Below, piece after piece: positions 62,429 to 64,000 of a DNA stretch of 64,000 nt. Positions within the stretch are counted from its first letter, which is position 1. Every line of letters starts with the position of its first letter. The translations under genes and the position numbers were made by a program. Below the pieces are notes generated by a model. That model saw only the letters and a program-made list of their open reading frames with translations, had not been told where the DNA came from and made no database searches. Origin of the DNA: Fibrobacteria bacterium (GTDB lineage: Bacteria > Fibrobacterota > Fibrobacteria > UBA11236). The stretch is from positions 1 to 64,000 of the forward strand of contig JANYDA010000032.1 of the NCBI GenBank assembly GCA_025360005.1. The letters are read 5' to 3'.

Positions 62429-63705
62429 CAATGGACCGTGGTTTCGGCGGAAAGATCGATGCGACGGGATCGGCCGGCATCCTGGGACGGGAGGGCGGCC
62501 AGGGAACGGTTCCGGGAAGCCATCCCGGTGCGGACCCGCCGCAGCTTGAGCAATCCCGCGCCCGGCACCTGGGACCAAATCACCTGGGGCTTATTGGGCA
62601 GGCCCAGGCAAAAACGCAGGCGCGGGAAATCCTCCAGCAACCATTGCGCGAACCATGCCAGCAAATAGGTACCGGCCACTACCAGGATGATGCGGTTGAG
62701 GAAATCGAACAGCGTCACTTCCCAGAGCAGGTAATCCACCACCCGCAGCACATGCGTGTGCGCCAGGTATACGAAGAAGGTGAACGGAGCCACGTGGGTG
62801 AAGAGGAATTGCCAGCGCGGATTTCCGTAGACGCGGGCCGCGATGGCGCCCTTGGATTTCATGAAGAGCAGCAAGGAGGCCAGGCAATAAAGGACCACCG
62901 CCCAGCGGTTGAAATGATCGGCATCGGACAGGTATTTCTGGTTGCGGATGTTCATCAGGAATTCGAAGTTCAGGAGCAGGAGGGTGGCGGCCCAGAAAAG
63001 CACGACTTTGCGGCTACTCCAGCGCGACAGCAGATTGACCAGGAAATCCTTGTTGAAGGCGGCATAGATGCCGGCGAAGCAATAGAACCAATGGAACAGG
63101 AGAAGGTTGGGATGGAGCTTGGGCAGCTCCAGGCCCAACAACTGCAGGTAGGTCTCCACGGGAGACATGAAGGCCAGATGCAGGAGCAGGAAAAATCCCA
63201 TGAACAAACGCGAACGTCCCAGCTTATACAGGAGCGGATAGACCAGGTAGAATTGGAAGATGATGATCACGAAATAATACTGGTAATCGAATCCGTCCAG
63301 GAACAGAAAGCGCAGGAGCGTCTTGGCGGTGGCCCACGGGTCCTGGGACCACGGCATGTTCACGATGAACTCCTGATGCCGGAAACCCGTCAGCAGGGAC
63401 CAAGCCAGGAAAGGCGCCAGGATTTTCAGCAACCGAAACCGATAGTACTTAGCCAAAGGAACGGGCTTACCCTGGAATTGAAGGGTCAAACCGAAACCGG
63501 ATAGGAAGAAGAACAGCGGGACGGTGAAACGGGTGATCTGATCCAGAATGGTGGCCAGATAGGAAAGCGATACCACGTCGCGGCCCGCGTAGAAGTCCTC
63601 CACCCAGAAATGGATGCAATGCGCCACCACCACCGACACGCTCGCGATGACGCGAAGGAATTCCCCATCCTTCTTGGTCAGGAGAAAAACCGAGGCAGGC
63701 TGCAA
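62428..63705 (-). CDS. Membrane acyltransferase (acyltransferase-3 family)
   Basis: 425 residues, about ten membrane segments. The N-terminus has F-L-R-V-I-A-S-V-S-V-V-V-A-H-C-I-H-F-W, with the conserved histidine of the family, then R-F-T-V-P-L-F-F-F-L-S-G-F and R-F-L-L-K-I-L-A-P-F. Such proteins transfer acetyl or other acyl groups to surface sugars. The start appears to be TTG 63705, with no convincing ribosome site, so the first residues are uncertain. It lies upstream of the vWA gene on the same strand with a 264-base gap. Confidence 0.85.
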   Translation of the reverse strand: MQPASVFLLTKKDGEFLRVIASVSVVVAHCIHFWVEDFYAGRDVVSLSYLATILDQITRFTVPLFFFLSGFGLTLQFQGKPVPLAKYYRFRLLKILAPFLAWSLLTGFRHQEFIVNMPWSQDPWATAKTLLRFLFLDGFDYQYYFVIIIFQFYLVYPLLYKLGRSRLFMGFFLLLHLAFMSPVETYLQLLGLELPKLHPNLLLFHWFYCFAGIYAAFNKDFLVNLLSRWSSRKVVLFWAATLLLLNFEFLMNIRNQKYLSDADHFNRWAVVLYCLASLLLFMKSKGAIAARVYGNPRWQFLFTHVAPFTFFVYLAHTHVLRVVDYLLWEVTLFDFLNRIILVVAGTYLLAWFAQWLLEDFPRLRFCLGLPNKPQVIWSQVPGAGLLKLRRVRTGMASRNRSLAALPSQDAGRSRRIDLSAETTVH

Positions 63706-63804
63706 AGACCGGATAACGCCCCCGAAAATCGAAAAACTACTATCGGCTTGGCCATTTGTAAAATAAACGAAAGCGCGCCGCCGCGCTGGGAGTAGCGCTC
63801 CCGG

Positions 63805-64000
63805 TTACCCCGCCGATGCCAGGTAGATTCCGTCCACGCGGATTTGCAGGCGCATGATTACCGCTCCCCCCTCATCGCGCCCCGCCGATGGCAAGGCCTG
63901 CGGCCGCCGGAAAGAAGCCGCCTCCATCCAATTCCGCTTGAGGAGTTGGGACTTTCCCGCCGCATCCGTCCGGAAAACTTCGACAAGATGCCGGCCCTCG
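63805..64000 (-). CDS. C-terminal end of an unidentified gene (cut by window edge)
   Basis: A minus-strand frame open at the window edge gives 64 residues and stops at TAA 63805. It reads E-G-R-H-L-V-E-V-F-R-T-D-A-A-G-K near the edge and ends R-L-Q-I-R-V-D-G-I-Y-L-A-S-A-G. The alternation suggests beta strands. No family could be assigned. Confidence 0.5.
   Translation of the reverse strand, partial: EGRHLVEVFRTDAAGKSQLLKRNWMEAASFRRPQALPSAGRDEGGAVIMRLQIRVDGIYLASAG

Overview
This is a 64 kb stretch of a GC-rich (roughly 60% by eye) Gram-negative chromosome. The organism is not named by any marker gene here. Two large secreted proteins end in the type-A C-terminal sorting domain (Q/S-N-[YF]-P-N-P ... 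G-x-Y) of type IX secretion substrates, a von Willebrand protein ends in a FlgD-like domain, and there are several lipoproteins. This points to the FCB group, and I favour Fibrobacterota; that is inference.

Layout. 1-141 is the right end of an IS3-family element. 207-5924 (-) encodes a large secreted beta-helix protein. 6118-6192 is tRNA-Glu(CUC). 6417-9019 (+) is glgC plus a phosphohexomutase. 9044-12794 (-) is argJ, glyA and dusB. 13088-15376 (+) is greA, holA and a KaiC-like ATPase. 15383-18859 (-) is an uncharacterised three-gene operon built around a membrane-anchored coiled coil. 18970-26569 (-) is a dense operon: NTF2-like protein, rlmH, FAD dehydrogenase, RluA-type pseudouridine synthase, transmembrane Ser/Thr kinase and lipoprotein. 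26633-28807 (-) is a UvrD/Rep helicase and 29057-29785 (-) a phosphoesterase. 29972-31948 (+) is a GAF/HD-GYP protein. 32014-32089 is tRNA-Glu(UUC), followed by a probable small RNA. 32362-35298 (-) holds a lysine-rich secreted protein and an (alpha/alpha)6 glycosidase-like protein.

35597-51278 (+) is a surface locus: a 3599-residue repeat adhesin with a sorting domain and a 1592-residue lipoprotein. A small beta-barrel candidate and a small membrane protein follow. DAHP synthase (52932-53990, -) lies behind a complete attenuator at 54051-54212. Next on the minus strand come a type II restriction-modification pair and a KimA-like potassium permease, then tRNA-Ser(CGA) on the plus strand, a vWA protein with a coupled lipoprotein, an acyltransferase, and the 3' end of a further gene at the window edge.

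The two observations I rate highest are these. (1) The DAHP synthase gene has every part of a translation-dependent attenuator: promoter, 20-codon leader peptide with six consecutive aromatic codons, antiterminator and terminator. (2) A spaced palindrome GTAAC-N6-GTTAC occurs seven times exactly, with at least a dozen one- or two-mismatch copies, where a simple base-composition estimate predicts about 0.03-0.06 exact copies. It lies in both coding and intergenic DNA and has no known function that I recognise.
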